Shown here: one piece after another, positions 8,168-16,201 of the stretch
Position numbering within the stretch: the first letter of the stretch is position 1
How the letters are laid out: every line of letters begins with the position of its first letter
NCBI RefSeq assembly: GCF_002210295.1
Contig: NZ_MWQH01000001.1
Location: forward strand, 930,001 to 994,000
Origin: Fibrobacter sp. UWB5
GTDB taxonomy: Bacteria; Fibrobacterota; Fibrobacteria; Fibrobacterales; Fibrobacteraceae
Direction of reading: 5' to 3'
DNA: 64,000 nt
Translations under genes and position numbers: made by a program
The notes under the pieces: model-generated
The model's database searches: none
The model's input: the letters and a program-made list of their open reading frames with translations, nothing else
Told to the model about the DNA's origin: nothing

Positions 8168-9541
8168 ATGAATATCCGAATTTCTGCGATTGCATTGGCA
8201 TGTTTGGTGGGTCTATCGTTCAGTGCTGACCCGCGAATGGAACAGGGCGCCCGTTTTGAGGCGAAAGGCGACTTTGAAATGGCTCTCGGCGAATACCGCG
8301 CCGTTCTGGCCGAAAATCCGCGTGATGCCGCCGCCTACTTTGCCGCCGCGCAAGTTCGCATGAAAATGAAGGATTACAGCGGGGCGCTTGCCAACTACCG
8401 CCTTGCTTATAAGTTTGAACCAACGATGAGCGCCGCTTACGAAGGTGCCGCCAAGGTTTATGAGGTTCTCGGTCAAAAGGCGAAGGCTGATGCCGAACGT
8501 GCCAAGGATCCGAAGAACAATCCGGTGGTAGAAGCCCCGATTGAAGCGGCTGCGGTTGCAGAACCAGCTCCGGAACCGGCCAAGGCTGAACCCGCCAAGG
8601 TCGCCGAACCCAAGCCGGAACCGAAGCCTGTGGAAGTGGCAAAGCCGGAACCTGCAAAGGTTGCCGAAGCTCCGAAGTCTGTCGAAAAACCGGCAGAAGT
8701 GGCCAAGGCAGAACCGGCGAAGGTTGATGCCGCCTCGAACGATCCGTTTGAAAAGGGCAAGGCTCTCTATGCCGAGGGCAAGTATAAGGAAGCCGCTCCC
8801 TTGTGGCGTGAAGTCTTGCGCAAGCAGCCTGGACACGCCGGTGCGTATTTCTACGCGGGTCTGACCCGTTACCAGCTCGGCGAAATGGACAAGGCTGAAT
8901 TCAACTTGAAGAAGGGCCTTGAATACAAGGATGAAGGCAACGACGCCAACTACTTCCTCGCCTTGATTGCAAAGAACAACAAGAAACAGGATCAGGAACT
9001 CAAGTTCTTGGCCGCCTACATGAAGAAGGCTGCTCCCAGCGCCAAGTACCGTGCCGCTGCCGAAGCCCGCATTGCTGAAATCAAGGCCGAAAAGGATTCG
9101 AAGAACCAGCCAGCCGCTGCTCCGGCAACCGAAACGGTTGCAAAGGTTGAAACGAAGGCTGCCGAACCCGCTCCGGCAAAGGCTGTGGAAGAAGCTCCGG
9201 TTGCAGAACCGAAGGTGGCTGACATTGCGGACGCTCCGTCTGGTGCTCCGACGATTGCTAATGCAAACTTGCTCTATAGCGCCGGTAGCATTGAAGCGGC
9301 TGTCAAGATGTACAAGGCTTTGCTTGAAACTGAACTGCAGCCCGAAGAACGTTACTTCACCATGCTGCAGTTGGGCAATGCATACCGCGAACTCCGCGAC
9401 TTCCATAGCGCCGTGGTGCGTTACCGCGAAGTGGTGCAGCAGTTCCCGGATTCTGACTGGGCTGCCGAAGCCGAACGTGCACTCGAAGATGCCGTGTGGC
9501 TTGAAAAGCACGCTTCCGAGCTCCCTCGCAGAACTAGATAG
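8168..9541 (+). CDS. Periplasmic TPR-repeat protein
   Basis: 457 residues with a signal peptide (MNIRISAIALACLVGLSFSA, cleavage before DPRM). It has three TPR-bearing blocks, about residues 20-110, 190-300 and 360-450. Recognisable TPR helices include DFEMALGEYRAVLAENPRDAAAY, KYKEAAPLWREVL and DFHSAVVRYREVVQQFPDSDWA. Long Ala/Pro/Glu/Lys linkers (about 115-190 and 305-350) connect the blocks, so the protein is probably extended in the periplasm. TPRs bind partner proteins; the last block resembles YbgF/BamD-like repeats. No partner is evident nearby. The start is leaderless-type: TAAATTG (8156-8162) is 5 nt before ATG. Confidence 0.85.
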   Translation: MNIRISAIALACLVGLSFSADPRMEQGARFEAKGDFEMALGEYRAVLAENPRDAAAYFAAAQVRMKMKDYSGALANYRLAYKFEPTMSAAYEGAAKVYEVLGQKAKADAERAKDPKNNPVVEAPIEAAAVAEPAPEPAKAEPAKVAEPKPEPKPVEVAKPEPAKVAEAPKSVEKPAEVAKAEPAKVDAASNDPFEKGKALYAEGKYKEAAPLWREVLRKQPGHAGAYFYAGLTRYQLGEMDKAEFNLKKGLEYKDEGNDANYFLALIAKNNKKQDQELKFLAAYMKKAAPSAKYRAAAEARIAEIKAEKDSKNQPAAAPATETVAKVETKAAEPAPAKAVEEAPVAEPKVADIADAPSGAPTIANANLLYSAGSIEAAVKMYKALLETELQPEERYFTMLQLGNAYRELRDFHSAVVRYREVVQQFPDSDWAAEAERALEDAVWLEKHASELPRRTR

Positions 9542-9547
9542 TTTGAT

Positions 9548-9629
9548 TGTCTTCCCGGGCGTTAGACCCGGCGGACAGCACTTAGAGCTTTGCTCTTTAG
9601 TGCGCATGGCCACCAGGGTGGGGATCTCC
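9548..9629 (+). repeat. Intergenic modular repeat, copy B
   Basis: TGTCTTCC at 9548-9555, hairpin CCGGG/CCCGG at 9554-9570, hairpin CTTAGAGC-TTT-GCTCTTTAG at 9581-9600, and GGGATCTCC at 9621-9629 followed by TTTT. It has the same module order as 4619-4698. Confidence 0.5.
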
Positions 9630-9650
9630 TTTTACGGATTCACAAAAATG

Positions 9651-9682
9651 AACGCTTGCAATCCTTATTGCAAGCGTTTTTT
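9651..9682 (+). terminator. Intrinsic terminator of the TPR gene
   Basis: AACGCTTGCAA (9651-9661), loop TCCTTA, TTGCAAGCGTT (9668-9678) and TTTT: an 11-bp perfect stem. Confidence 0.88.
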
Positions 9683-9725
9683 ACTTGCTACCGATTTTTT
9701 TCTTTGTGAAAAGGCTTCTTGAAAG

Positions 9726-9733
9726 TATATTTA
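9726..9733 (+). promoter_or_regulatory. TATATTTA promoter element of GH16 gene
   Basis: TATATTTA lies 28 bp before the SD-bearing start at 9762, giving a transcript with a short leader. Confidence 0.45.
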
Positions 9734-9761
9734 AGAGACAAGTGTTGGGCGAGGATTGGAT

Positions 9762-11306
9762 ATGAAAAAACGTTTTGTAATCTCGAGTATTGTGGCTTTG
9801 TCGGCGTCGTTCGCGTTCGCCGACCCGCCGGCGAATTTTAGCGGTTGGGAAAAAGTGTTCGAAGACAACTTCGACGGCACAAGCCTCGACAAGAAAAAGT
9901 GGAACCCCACATACAACTGGGGACCGACGCACAACCACCGCGCCTACTGCGCCGAAGAGAACGTCATCGTCTCCGATGGTACGCTCAAACTTAAAGGCGA
10001 AAAGAAAAAGCACCCCGATGCTAGCGGCAGAACGGCCAAGTTCAACGGTAAAGAAATCCCGGTTGACTACACATCGGGTGCCATCGATACCAAGGGCCAT
10101 TTTGAAGTCAAGTACGGTTACATTGAAGGCCGTTTCAAGGCCCCGTCGCAAAAGGGAACCTGGCCTGCGTTCTGGACGCTGCAAGATGGCTGGCCTCCCG
10201 AAATCGACATCTTGGAAATTCCTGCTTCGCGCAAACAGCACCATTACTACTTGCATTACACCGACCCCAGCTGGTACAGCAGCCATGGCTCGGCTTGGGA
10301 CCACGAAGCCTCTTTCGGCGGCCACAAGGATGACGACGTGGACCGTTCCGCAGGATTCCACAACTATGGCGTGGAATGGGACGAAGGCACACTCAGCTTC
10401 TACTTTGACGACAAGCGGTTCGCAAGTTACAACCGCCCGACCGAAATCAAGCAGCTTGCGGCACAGTACATCATCGTGAACCTGGCCATTGGTGGCTGGG
10501 CTGGAGATGACATTGATATCACGACCGATAAGCCTGCCTACTTTGAGGCAGACTGGGTGCGTGTGTGGCAGGCCAAGCCCGCAAAGCCTGATACGGTACG
10601 CATCTTCTCGATGAATTTTGGAACTTGCATGGTGCGGACTTCCGAAGACAAACTTGCGTTGGGTGACTGCAATGGCGACAATGCCGTCGCTACAATCACG
10701 CCGCTTTCTTCGACTACTTACCGCATCAACTTTGGCGACTTGTCCATTGACACTCCGAACGAGTCGACTGATGCCGGCATTACAATGGGCTTGTACAAGT
10801 GGAACGGTGGCGGACACCAGAAGGTCGTGATGGAAAAACAGTCCGGCTACGAAGGCTCCGTGGTGCGCATGAAGATGCAGCACAGTAACATGTACCTGCG
10901 TGCAACCACGGATGGCGAACGCGTGGTGCAGAGCTGGGCCGATGACTGGGAATGGAACCAGATGTGGCGCCTGCTCGGCAAGGACGATGTTGTTCCCTCG
11001 AAGGATACGACGAAGAAAGATACGTCTGTAACTGACACCGGCAAGACTGCGCTCCCGAATCTAGGCAATTTCGCAAACGTGTACGGAACCTCGGTGCATT
11101 ACGCCGACGGCCAGTTGTTTGTAGAACTGGCAAGTGCCTTCAAGAATGGCGCGAATGTGCTAATCCTTGATTTGCAAGGCCGCGAAATCTTGCGCCAGCG
11201 TGCGGAACATTCCGCAATTCTCGATGTGCAGTCGCTTGCTCCGGGAGTGTACCACGTGGTGGTGCGAAATAAAAACCGCACGGATATCCGGCGGTTCAAA
11301 AAATAA
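9762..11306 (+). CDS. Secreted GH16 beta-glucanase with C-terminal sorting domain
   Basis: 514 residues. Signal peptide 1-20 (cleavage AFA-DPP). The GH16 catalytic domain spans about 21-275, with the active-site motif EIDILE at 147-152 (nucleophile Glu147, Asp149, acid/base Glu152) of the laminarinase/lichenase type with the beta-bulge. The enzyme should cleave beta-1,3 or mixed beta-1,3-1,4 glucans. Residues about 280-405 form a beta-rich module I cannot assign, possibly carbohydrate-binding. The last 75 residues (VLILDLQGREILRQ ... LAPGVYHVVVRN) resemble a type IX secretion C-terminal sorting domain. Start ATG 9762 has GAGGA at 9751-9755; an upstream in-frame TTG is less likely. Confidence 0.9.
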   Translation: MKKRFVISSIVALSASFAFADPPANFSGWEKVFEDNFDGTSLDKKKWNPTYNWGPTHNHRAYCAEENVIVSDGTLKLKGEKKKHPDASGRTAKFNGKEIPVDYTSGAIDTKGHFEVKYGYIEGRFKAPSQKGTWPAFWTLQDGWPPEIDILEIPASRKQHHYYLHYTDPSWYSSHGSAWDHEASFGGHKDDDVDRSAGFHNYGVEWDEGTLSFYFDDKRFASYNRPTEIKQLAAQYIIVNLAIGGWAGDDIDITTDKPAYFEADWVRVWQAKPAKPDTVRIFSMNFGTCMVRTSEDKLALGDCNGDNAVATITPLSSTTYRINFGDLSIDTPNESTDAGITMGLYKWNGGGHQKVVMEKQSGYEGSVVRMKMQHSNMYLRATTDGERVVQSWADDWEWNQMWRLLGKDDVVPSKDTTKKDTSVTDTGKTALPNLGNFANVYGTSVHYADGQLFVELASAFKNGANVLILDLQGREILRQRAEHSAILDVQSLAPGVYHVVVRNKNRTDIRRFKK

Positions 11307-11320
11307 GAGCTTTGCAATGA

Positions 11321-11350
11321 AAAATGCCTCTCTGCGGAGAGGCGTTTTTT
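11321..11350. terminator. Bidirectional terminator
   Basis: GCCTCTC (11326-11332), loop TGCG, GAGAGGC (11337-11343), flanked by AAAA and a seven-base T run. It separates convergent GH16 and rlmI. Confidence 0.85.
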
Positions 11351-11359
11351 TGAAAGTCT

Positions 11360-12553
11360 TTAGACGACTTGTACGAGCAATCCCTTGAGGTACTGACCTT
11401 CGGGGAATGCCGTGTTCACGGGGTGGTCGGCGGGTTGGCCGAAGCGTTCAATGATTTGAACGCGCCGATGTGCATCGGCGGCGGCATCCGCGATAATCTT
11501 CTGGAACAAGTCCATTTCCATAAGGCCCGAGCAGCTGAAAGTCGCGAGCATGCCGCCTTCGGCCAAGAGCTTCATGGCGAGCAGGTTGATGTCCTTGTAG
11601 CCGCGGGCACCTTTCTGGAGGTTGTCCTTGCTTTCTACGAACTTGGGCGGGTCCAGTACGATGAGGTCAAAGGTTTCGGCCTTGTCGCGGCACTTGCGCA
11701 AGTACTGGAATACGTCAGCTTCCACGTGTGTGGCGTGGGCGGTGCTGAGCTTGTTACGCATGATGCCTTCCTTGGCGAGCTTGAGAGCGTCCTTGGATAC
11801 ATCCACCTGATAAACTTTTTCGCAACCGCCGCGGAGAGCGTAGAGCCCGAAACCGCCGGTATAGCAGAAGCAGTTCAGAACCTTCTTGCCCTTGGAAAGT
11901 TCGCCAATACGGCGGCGAGCGTCGCGCTGGTCCAGATAGTAACCGGTCTTGTGACCGTTTTTCACGTCGATGGGGAAGAGAATTCCGTTTTCGTTGATGA
12001 TGACCGGTTCGTCGGGCACTTCGCCGTAAACGCAACCGGTGCGCAGCTGCAGGCCTTCTTTTTTGCGCACGTCAGAATCGCAGCGTTCGTAGATGCCGCG
12101 GCAGTGCGTCTTTTCGGCGAGCAGTTCGTAAATGTCTTTGCGGTGGACTTCGGCGCCGGCGGCCAAGATTTCCACGGAATAAATGTCGGCGTACTTGTCG
12201 ATAATGCAGCCTGGAATGCCGTCGTTCTCGGCGTTAATCAGGCGGAAAGCGCTGTCCTTGTCTTCGATGTCGAAACCGCGGCTCTTGCGCGCGGCAATGG
12301 CGCGGTCGAGCAAGTCGCTAAAGAATTCGCGGTCAATGTTAGCCTTTTCGCCGAATGTCCAGAAACGCCCGCGGATCTGGGACTTGGGCGAGTACGCCGC
12401 AAGACCCAGAAAATCGCTCTTGTAGCTGTAAACTTCAACGGTGTCGCCAAGTTCCGGGTCGCCGATAACTTCGTCAACGGCTCCGCTAAAAATCCAGGGG
12501 TGGTAACGCAGTGCGGACTTTTCGCGTCCGGCTTTCAAGGTAATTGCTTTCAT
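11360..12553 (-). CDS. rlmI: RlmI-like 23S rRNA (cytosine-C5) methyltransferase
   Basis: 397 residues. The N-terminal PUA domain (about 1-75: LKAGREKSALRYHPWIFSGAV) is followed by an RlmI-like middle domain and a C-terminal Rossmann methyltransferase. Visible motifs are KNGHKTGYYLDQRDAR, VLNCFCYTGGFGLYA (SAM motif I) and FDLIVLDPPKF (catalytic DPPKF). The family methylates C1962 of 23S rRNA using SAM. Length and order are typical. Start ATG 12553 has TACATTTA (12559-12566, minus strand) five bases upstream and no SD, so it is leaderless-type. Confidence 0.9.
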   Translation of the reverse strand: MKAITLKAGREKSALRYHPWIFSGAVDEVIGDPELGDTVEVYSYKSDFLGLAAYSPKSQIRGRFWTFGEKANIDREFFSDLLDRAIAARKSRGFDIEDKDSAFRLINAENDGIPGCIIDKYADIYSVEILAAGAEVHRKDIYELLAEKTHCRGIYERCDSDVRKKEGLQLRTGCVYGEVPDEPVIINENGILFPIDVKNGHKTGYYLDQRDARRRIGELSKGKKVLNCFCYTGGFGLYALRGGCEKVYQVDVSKDALKLAKEGIMRNKLSTAHATHVEADVFQYLRKCRDKAETFDLIVLDPPKFVESKDNLQKGARGYKDINLLAMKLLAEGGMLATFSCSGLMEMDLFQKIIADAAADAHRRVQIIERFGQPADHPVNTAFPEGQYLKGLLVQVV

Positions 12554-12558
12554 GAAGG

Positions 12559-12566
12559 TAAATGTA
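12559..12566 (-). promoter_or_regulatory. TACATTTA promoter element of rlmI
   Basis: Minus-strand TACATTTA ends five bases before the rlmI ATG, a leaderless spacing. Confidence 0.45.
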
Positions 12567-12602
12567 GGAAAATTTTTGCTTTTAAAATAGGGTGCATTTT
12601 TC

Positions 12603-12610
12603 TACATTTG
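12603..12610 (+). promoter_or_regulatory. TACATTTG promoter element of VanZ-like gene
   Basis: An exact TAnnTTTG match eight bases before ATG 12619. It argues against the in-frame GTG at 12592, which lies upstream of it. Confidence 0.5.
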
Positions 12611-12618
12611 GCGCCACG

Positions 12619-13047
12619 ATGTTTGAAAGCGTGTTTGACAAATACCCCTTCTTTAGAGCCGTTCCCTGCGTGCTCTGCATGGCTATCATCTTTAAACTGT
12701 CTTCGCTCACGACGGAACAGCTTCAAGATTTCCCGCATGTTTGGGATAAGCTGGCTCACTTTTGCGAATACGCGACGCTTGCCGGCTGCTATGCCATGCT
12801 CTGGACCCGTAACGAATGGTCCAAGCGCCAGTGGCTGCGTGTGCTGGTGGTGGGAGTTCTCGCGCTTGCTTATGGTTGCACCGACGAATACCACCAGAGC
12901 TTTGTCGAGGGCCGCGACAGCAGCGTGCTCGATTTGGTTGCTGACTTGACCGGTGGCCTGATGGGTGGCGTTGTTTACGCCATTGTTACGCGAATCTTGA
13001 ATCGCTACGACCCGGTGTCCGAAAAACAGTCTTCCGTAGAAAACTAG
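12619..13047 (+). CDS. VanZ-like family membrane protein
   Basis: 142 residues with about four hydrophobic segments. The VanZ-like signature is present: DKLAHFCEYATLAG in the first half and YGCTDEYHQSFVEGRDSSVLDLVADLTGG in the second. VanZ-like proteins are small integral inner-membrane proteins of mostly unknown function, some tied to glycopeptide tolerance. The stop codon interlocks with that of convergent murB within the palindrome CTAG (13044-13047), leaving no room for a terminator between them. Confidence 0.82.
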   Translation: MFESVFDKYPFFRAVPCVLCMAIIFKLSSLTTEQLQDFPHVWDKLAHFCEYATLAGCYAMLWTRNEWSKRQWLRVLVVGVLALAYGCTDEYHQSFVEGRDSSVLDLVADLTGGLMGGVVYAIVTRILNRYDPVSEKQSSVEN

Positions 13048-13952
13048 AATTCTCCGAGCAAGATTATCTCGCGGTGCAGTTCAATGCCGAATTTCTCGGC
13101 GACTTTTTGCTGTACGTATTCGCTTAATTGCTTGATATCGCTTGCGGTAGCGCCGCCTGCGTTCACGATAAAGTTTGCATGCACGGTGCTGACTTCGGCA
13201 CCGCCTATGCGGTAGCCCTTGAGGCCTGCTTGCTCGATGTAATAGCCCGGCGCGATTTGTTGCGGCATGTCGGCGGTGCCATGCTCTAGGCGCTTGAAGG
13301 TGGAGCCTGCGTTCGGCATGTTCAGCGGCTGGCTTGCCTTGCGCTTGGCCATGCATTCGGCAAGTTCCGCTTCGAGGTCGGCAATTGTCTTGCTTTCAAC
13401 ACTTGCTGCTTGCAACTGGAATGTCGCCGAGAGAACAATCGCCTTGTTCTTCTGAAAAATACTTTGTCTATACCCGAAGGCGCAGTCGGCGTTAGAAATT
13501 TCGCGAATGTTTCCGTCGCTGTCAAGAACGGTGACTTGCGTGCAACAGGTTCCAATTTCTTGGCCGTAGGCGCCCGCATTCATGTAAATTGCTCCGCCCA
13601 AGGTTCCGGGGATTCCGGCGAGCTTGTGGATGCTTGCAAAACCCAACTTGAGTACATTGCGGGCGAACCTGCCGAGAGGGGTTGCCGCTCCGACCTTGAA
13701 CGCTCCGTTTCCTAAATCTTCGATGGCAGAAAATTCTCCGGCGAACGTGATGACAACGCCGTCAAAACCCTTGTCCGAGACAAGCAGATTCGTTCCGTTC
13801 CCTAAAATAAAGTAGGGAAGACCTTTTTCGCGGGCCATTTCCAGCGCGTTTTGAAGGTCTTGTATGGTTTCCGCCTTCACGTAATAGTGTGCGGACCCAC
13901 CCACTTTAAAGGAGGTGTGCTTGCTCATCAATTCGTTTTCGAGAATCTGCAT
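13044..13952 (-). CDS. murB: UDP-N-acetylenolpyruvoylglucosamine reductase MurB
   Basis: 302 residues. MurB reduces UDP-GlcNAc-enolpyruvate to UDP-MurNAc with FAD and NADPH in cytosolic peptidoglycan precursor synthesis. Features: HTSFKVGGSA at the start, FAD-binding LGNGTNLLVSD, IPGTLGGAIYMNAGAYG, the proton-donor Ser in PNAGSTFKR, and a C-terminal ANFIVNAGGATASDI with a conserved Glu near the end. Its length suits the type II (shorter) MurB class. I chose ATG 13952 because longer in-frame starts overlap the divergent primase-like gene, and TATATTTA sits four bases upstream (leaderless-type). Confidence 0.93.
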   Translation of the reverse strand: MQILENELMSKHTSFKVGGSAHYYVKAETIQDLQNALEMAREKGLPYFILGNGTNLLVSDKGFDGVVITFAGEFSAIEDLGNGAFKVGAATPLGRFARNVLKLGFASIHKLAGIPGTLGGAIYMNAGAYGQEIGTCCTQVTVLDSDGNIREISNADCAFGYRQSIFQKNKAIVLSATFQLQAASVESKTIADLEAELAECMAKRKASQPLNMPNAGSTFKRLEHGTADMPQQIAPGYYIEQAGLKGYRIGGAEVSTVHANFIVNAGGATASDIKQLSEYVQQKVAEKFGIELHREIILLGEF

Positions 13953-13956
13953 ATTG

Positions 13957-13964
13957 TAAATATA
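13957..13964 (-). promoter_or_regulatory. TATATTTA promoter element of murB
   Basis: Minus-strand TATATTTA ends four bases before the murB ATG. The divergent primase-like gene has TATATTA at 13984-13990, so both promoters fit in a 45-bp gap. Confidence 0.5.
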
Positions 13965-13997
13965 GCTTTGCCAAGAAAAATTGTATATTACCTCGCG

Positions 13998-15119
13998 ATG
14001 ACTAACGAGGAACTGAAACAATTTAAGTCGGCGATTTCGATCACCGCCGTCGCGCAGACCCTGGGAGTAAATGTGTCCCATGGCAAGTGCCATTGTTTCT
14101 TTCCGCAGCGCCACGCCCATGGAGACCGCACGCCTTCGGTTTCAATTTCCGAAGAACGCGGGACTTTCCGTTGCTGGGTTTGCGACGATGTTCGCGGGGA
14201 CGTGATTTCGTTGGTGCAGATTGTCAAGGATTGTGGCTTTACCGAATCGCTGAACTGGCTCATGGAACAGTACCCGTTCCTGGTGCCGGCCTCCGCCCGT
14301 AAAGAGATGGCGAAAATCGCGGAGCGCGCGGCCAATGCCGCTGGACGCCCGCATGCAGCTTCGTCCGTGGCTCGTATGCCCGAGATGGTCCGCCCGGTGG
14401 AACCCGAAGAGCCGCCCCTTGTATCCGAAGACGACCGCAAGAAAATCATCCTCTCGTTCCTCAAGCGTTTAAGCCCTGTTGACAATACGCCTGCAGGTAA
14501 GTGGCTCGCTCGCCGTCGCATCTACAAGCCCGTGTGGGACAAGATGCTTTTGCGCACCATTAGCAACTACGAAGAGGTGAACAACAGCCTCAAGGCGGAC
14601 TTTGGCGAGGCGGTGCTGAAGTACGTGGGTCTCTTTAACGACAAAGGGCATTTGCGTTACTACAAGCATCCGTTGATTTTCCCGTATCTGGATCCGCAGC
14701 GCCGTGCGTTCTATTTCCAGTCTCGCGCGATTGACAATACGGTGGTGCCCAAGGAACTCAACTTGCGTGGCACGGTGCCGTACCCGTACAACATGGTGGC
14801 GCTGGACCAAAAACCGGGCTGGGTCTATTTGTGCGAAGGCGTGGTCGATACGCTCACCTTTTTAGGACAAAGGATCAATGCGGTCGGAATTCCGGGTGTC
14901 CGCAGCTTTAAAGTGGAGTGGTTGAATCTTTTTAGAAACAAAAATGTGGTACTTTGTCTGGATCACGATGAAGCGGGCCGCTCTGGTATGGAATATATCG
15001 GCAACTTGTTCACACAAGCGGGCATTCATAATGTAATTTTAGGCGAAGGAATGGAAAATTTGCCCACGGCCATGAAAGAAGGTGAAGACATCAATGATTG
15101 GTTCGGAGGAAAGAAGTAA
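13998..15119 (+). CDS. DnaG-like primase-related protein (CHC2 zinc finger plus TOPRIM)
   Basis: 373 residues. Residues about 25-75 form a CHC2-type zinc ribbon (CHCFFPQRHAHGDRTPS, then FRCWVCDDVRGDVISLV), as at the N-terminus of DnaG. A linker of about 100 residues follows. Residues about 270-345 form a TOPRIM fold with VYLCEGVVDTLTFL (catalytic Glu) and LCLDHDEAGRSG (DxD-like). It is far shorter than DnaG (about 600 aa) and lacks an obvious helicase-binding C-terminal domain. It resembles plasmid- or phage-type primases, yet it sits among cell-wall genes. Its stop overlaps the mtgA start (TAATG), so the two are translationally coupled. The real role is unknown. Confidence 0.78.
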   Translation: MTNEELKQFKSAISITAVAQTLGVNVSHGKCHCFFPQRHAHGDRTPSVSISEERGTFRCWVCDDVRGDVISLVQIVKDCGFTESLNWLMEQYPFLVPASARKEMAKIAERAANAAGRPHAASSVARMPEMVRPVEPEEPPLVSEDDRKKIILSFLKRLSPVDNTPAGKWLARRRIYKPVWDKMLLRTISNYEEVNNSLKADFGEAVLKYVGLFNDKGHLRYYKHPLIFPYLDPQRRAFYFQSRAIDNTVVPKELNLRGTVPYPYNMVALDQKPGWVYLCEGVVDTLTFLGQRINAVGIPGVRSFKVEWLNLFRNKNVVLCLDHDEAGRSGMEYIGNLFTQAGIHNVILGEGMENLPTAMKEGEDINDWFGGKK

Positions 15120-16153
15120 TGGATAAAGTGAAGTTGTATTTCGGTAAGGTCAAGGACTTTTTTAAGTGGTTTGTTGGAACCAAGTTTGCGAAGATAGCTG
15201 GGTTTGTACTCAAGTGGCTTTACCGTACAATCAATTTCATTATCCGTCAGGCCTTGTTGATTCTGATTATCTATTCGGCCATTTTCTCGGTGGCAGCCTC
15301 TTACGCCTTGTACCGCGCCTTTATTTACGGCTACGATATTTACGATGGCGTGGCGCAACTCAAGGATGCCCAGCCTGAAATGAGCAAGTACATGGAGGCC
15401 CTGCGCGATTCGAACCCGAATATCGAAATCAAGCATACCTACGTACCACTCGATTCTATCAGCCCGTACCTGCGCAAGGCGGTCATTGCAAGCGAAGACG
15501 CCGGCTTCTACTTCCATCCGGGTTTTGACATTCGTGCCATTGCCGAAGCCTTGGACGCAAACCAGATGGCGGGGAAGACCAAGTTCGGTGGCTCCACGAT
15601 TACGCAACAGCTCGCAAAGAACTTGTTCTTGAGTGGCGAACGCTCCTTCAACCGCAAGTTCAAGGAGCTTGCCTACGCGCTCTTGATGGAACATGAGCTT
15701 GGCAAGGACCGCATTCTGGAACTGTACCTGAATTACGCCCAGTGGGGCAAGGATATCTTTGGCTGCCAGGAAGCCTGCCGCACCTATTACAAGAAGAACT
15801 GCGCCAAGCTGAGCGTAGACCAGGCAATCAACCTGGCCGCCATGCTCGCAAGCCCGGGCAAGCATCACCCGAACATGCGCGAAAGCCAGTTCATGGCCAA
15901 GCGTCGCGCCGTGATTTACCAGAACATGTTCCCCAAGAAGGATAGCGTGCTGGTGGATTCCTTGCGCCAGCTGATGGCTCCGATTCCCAAGGACAGCTCC
16001 GCGAAGGGAGCGAAGGCATCGGAAAAATCTATGGAAAAGGCCCCAGCTAAAAACCTGGACAAAAAGCCCGAAAAGGCTTCGGAGAAAAATCCGTCGAAGA
16101 CTTCTGAAAAGTCGGCGAAGGCTCCTGCGAAAGCCTCTACAAAAAAGAAATAA
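15119..16153 (+). CDS. mtgA: Monofunctional biosynthetic peptidoglycan transglycosylase
   Basis: 344 residues. An N-terminal amphipathic stretch and one membrane anchor (about residues 35-62) lead into a GT51 domain with ASEDAGFYFHPGFD (catalytic Glu), GGSTITQQLAKNLFL and LLMEHELGKDRILELYLN. It polymerises lipid II glycan strands at the periplasmic face. No transpeptidase domain follows. Instead the last 60 residues are a Lys/Ala/Glu/Ser low-complexity tail ending KASTKKK. Start ATG 15119 shares its A with the upstream TAA; GGAGG lies about 9 nt before. The chain is longer than E. coli MtgA because of the tail. Confidence 0.9.
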   Translation: MDKVKLYFGKVKDFFKWFVGTKFAKIAGFVLKWLYRTINFIIRQALLILIIYSAIFSVAASYALYRAFIYGYDIYDGVAQLKDAQPEMSKYMEALRDSNPNIEIKHTYVPLDSISPYLRKAVIASEDAGFYFHPGFDIRAIAEALDANQMAGKTKFGGSTITQQLAKNLFLSGERSFNRKFKELAYALLMEHELGKDRILELYLNYAQWGKDIFGCQEACRTYYKKNCAKLSVDQAINLAAMLASPGKHHPNMRESQFMAKRRAVIYQNMFPKKDSVLVDSLRQLMAPIPKDSSAKGAKASEKSMEKAPAKNLDKKPEKASEKNPSKTSEKSAKAPAKASTKKK

Positions 16154-16160
16154 AAGTTTC

Positions 16161-16168
16161 TATATTTG
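16161..16168 (+). promoter_or_regulatory. TATATTTG promoter element of argG
   Basis: An exact TAnnTTTG match 33 bp before the argG ATG, which has its own AAGGA SD. This is the leadered type of start. Confidence 0.5.
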
Positions 16169-16201
16169 ACTTGTCTAAAATTTTCTTAAAGGACGCTAAA
16201 A

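Noticed and set aside
7884-8201. Longer form of the small membrane protein starting at 8201
   Set aside because: It would overlap the divergent TPR gene start by 34 bp and cross its promoter element. The internal ATG 8099 gives a compact two-helix protein.
13851-13997. Longer start for the primase-like protein and for murB
   Set aside because: The extensions overlap the opposite gene's start, are not conserved-looking, and both genes have promoter elements right at the shorter ATGs.
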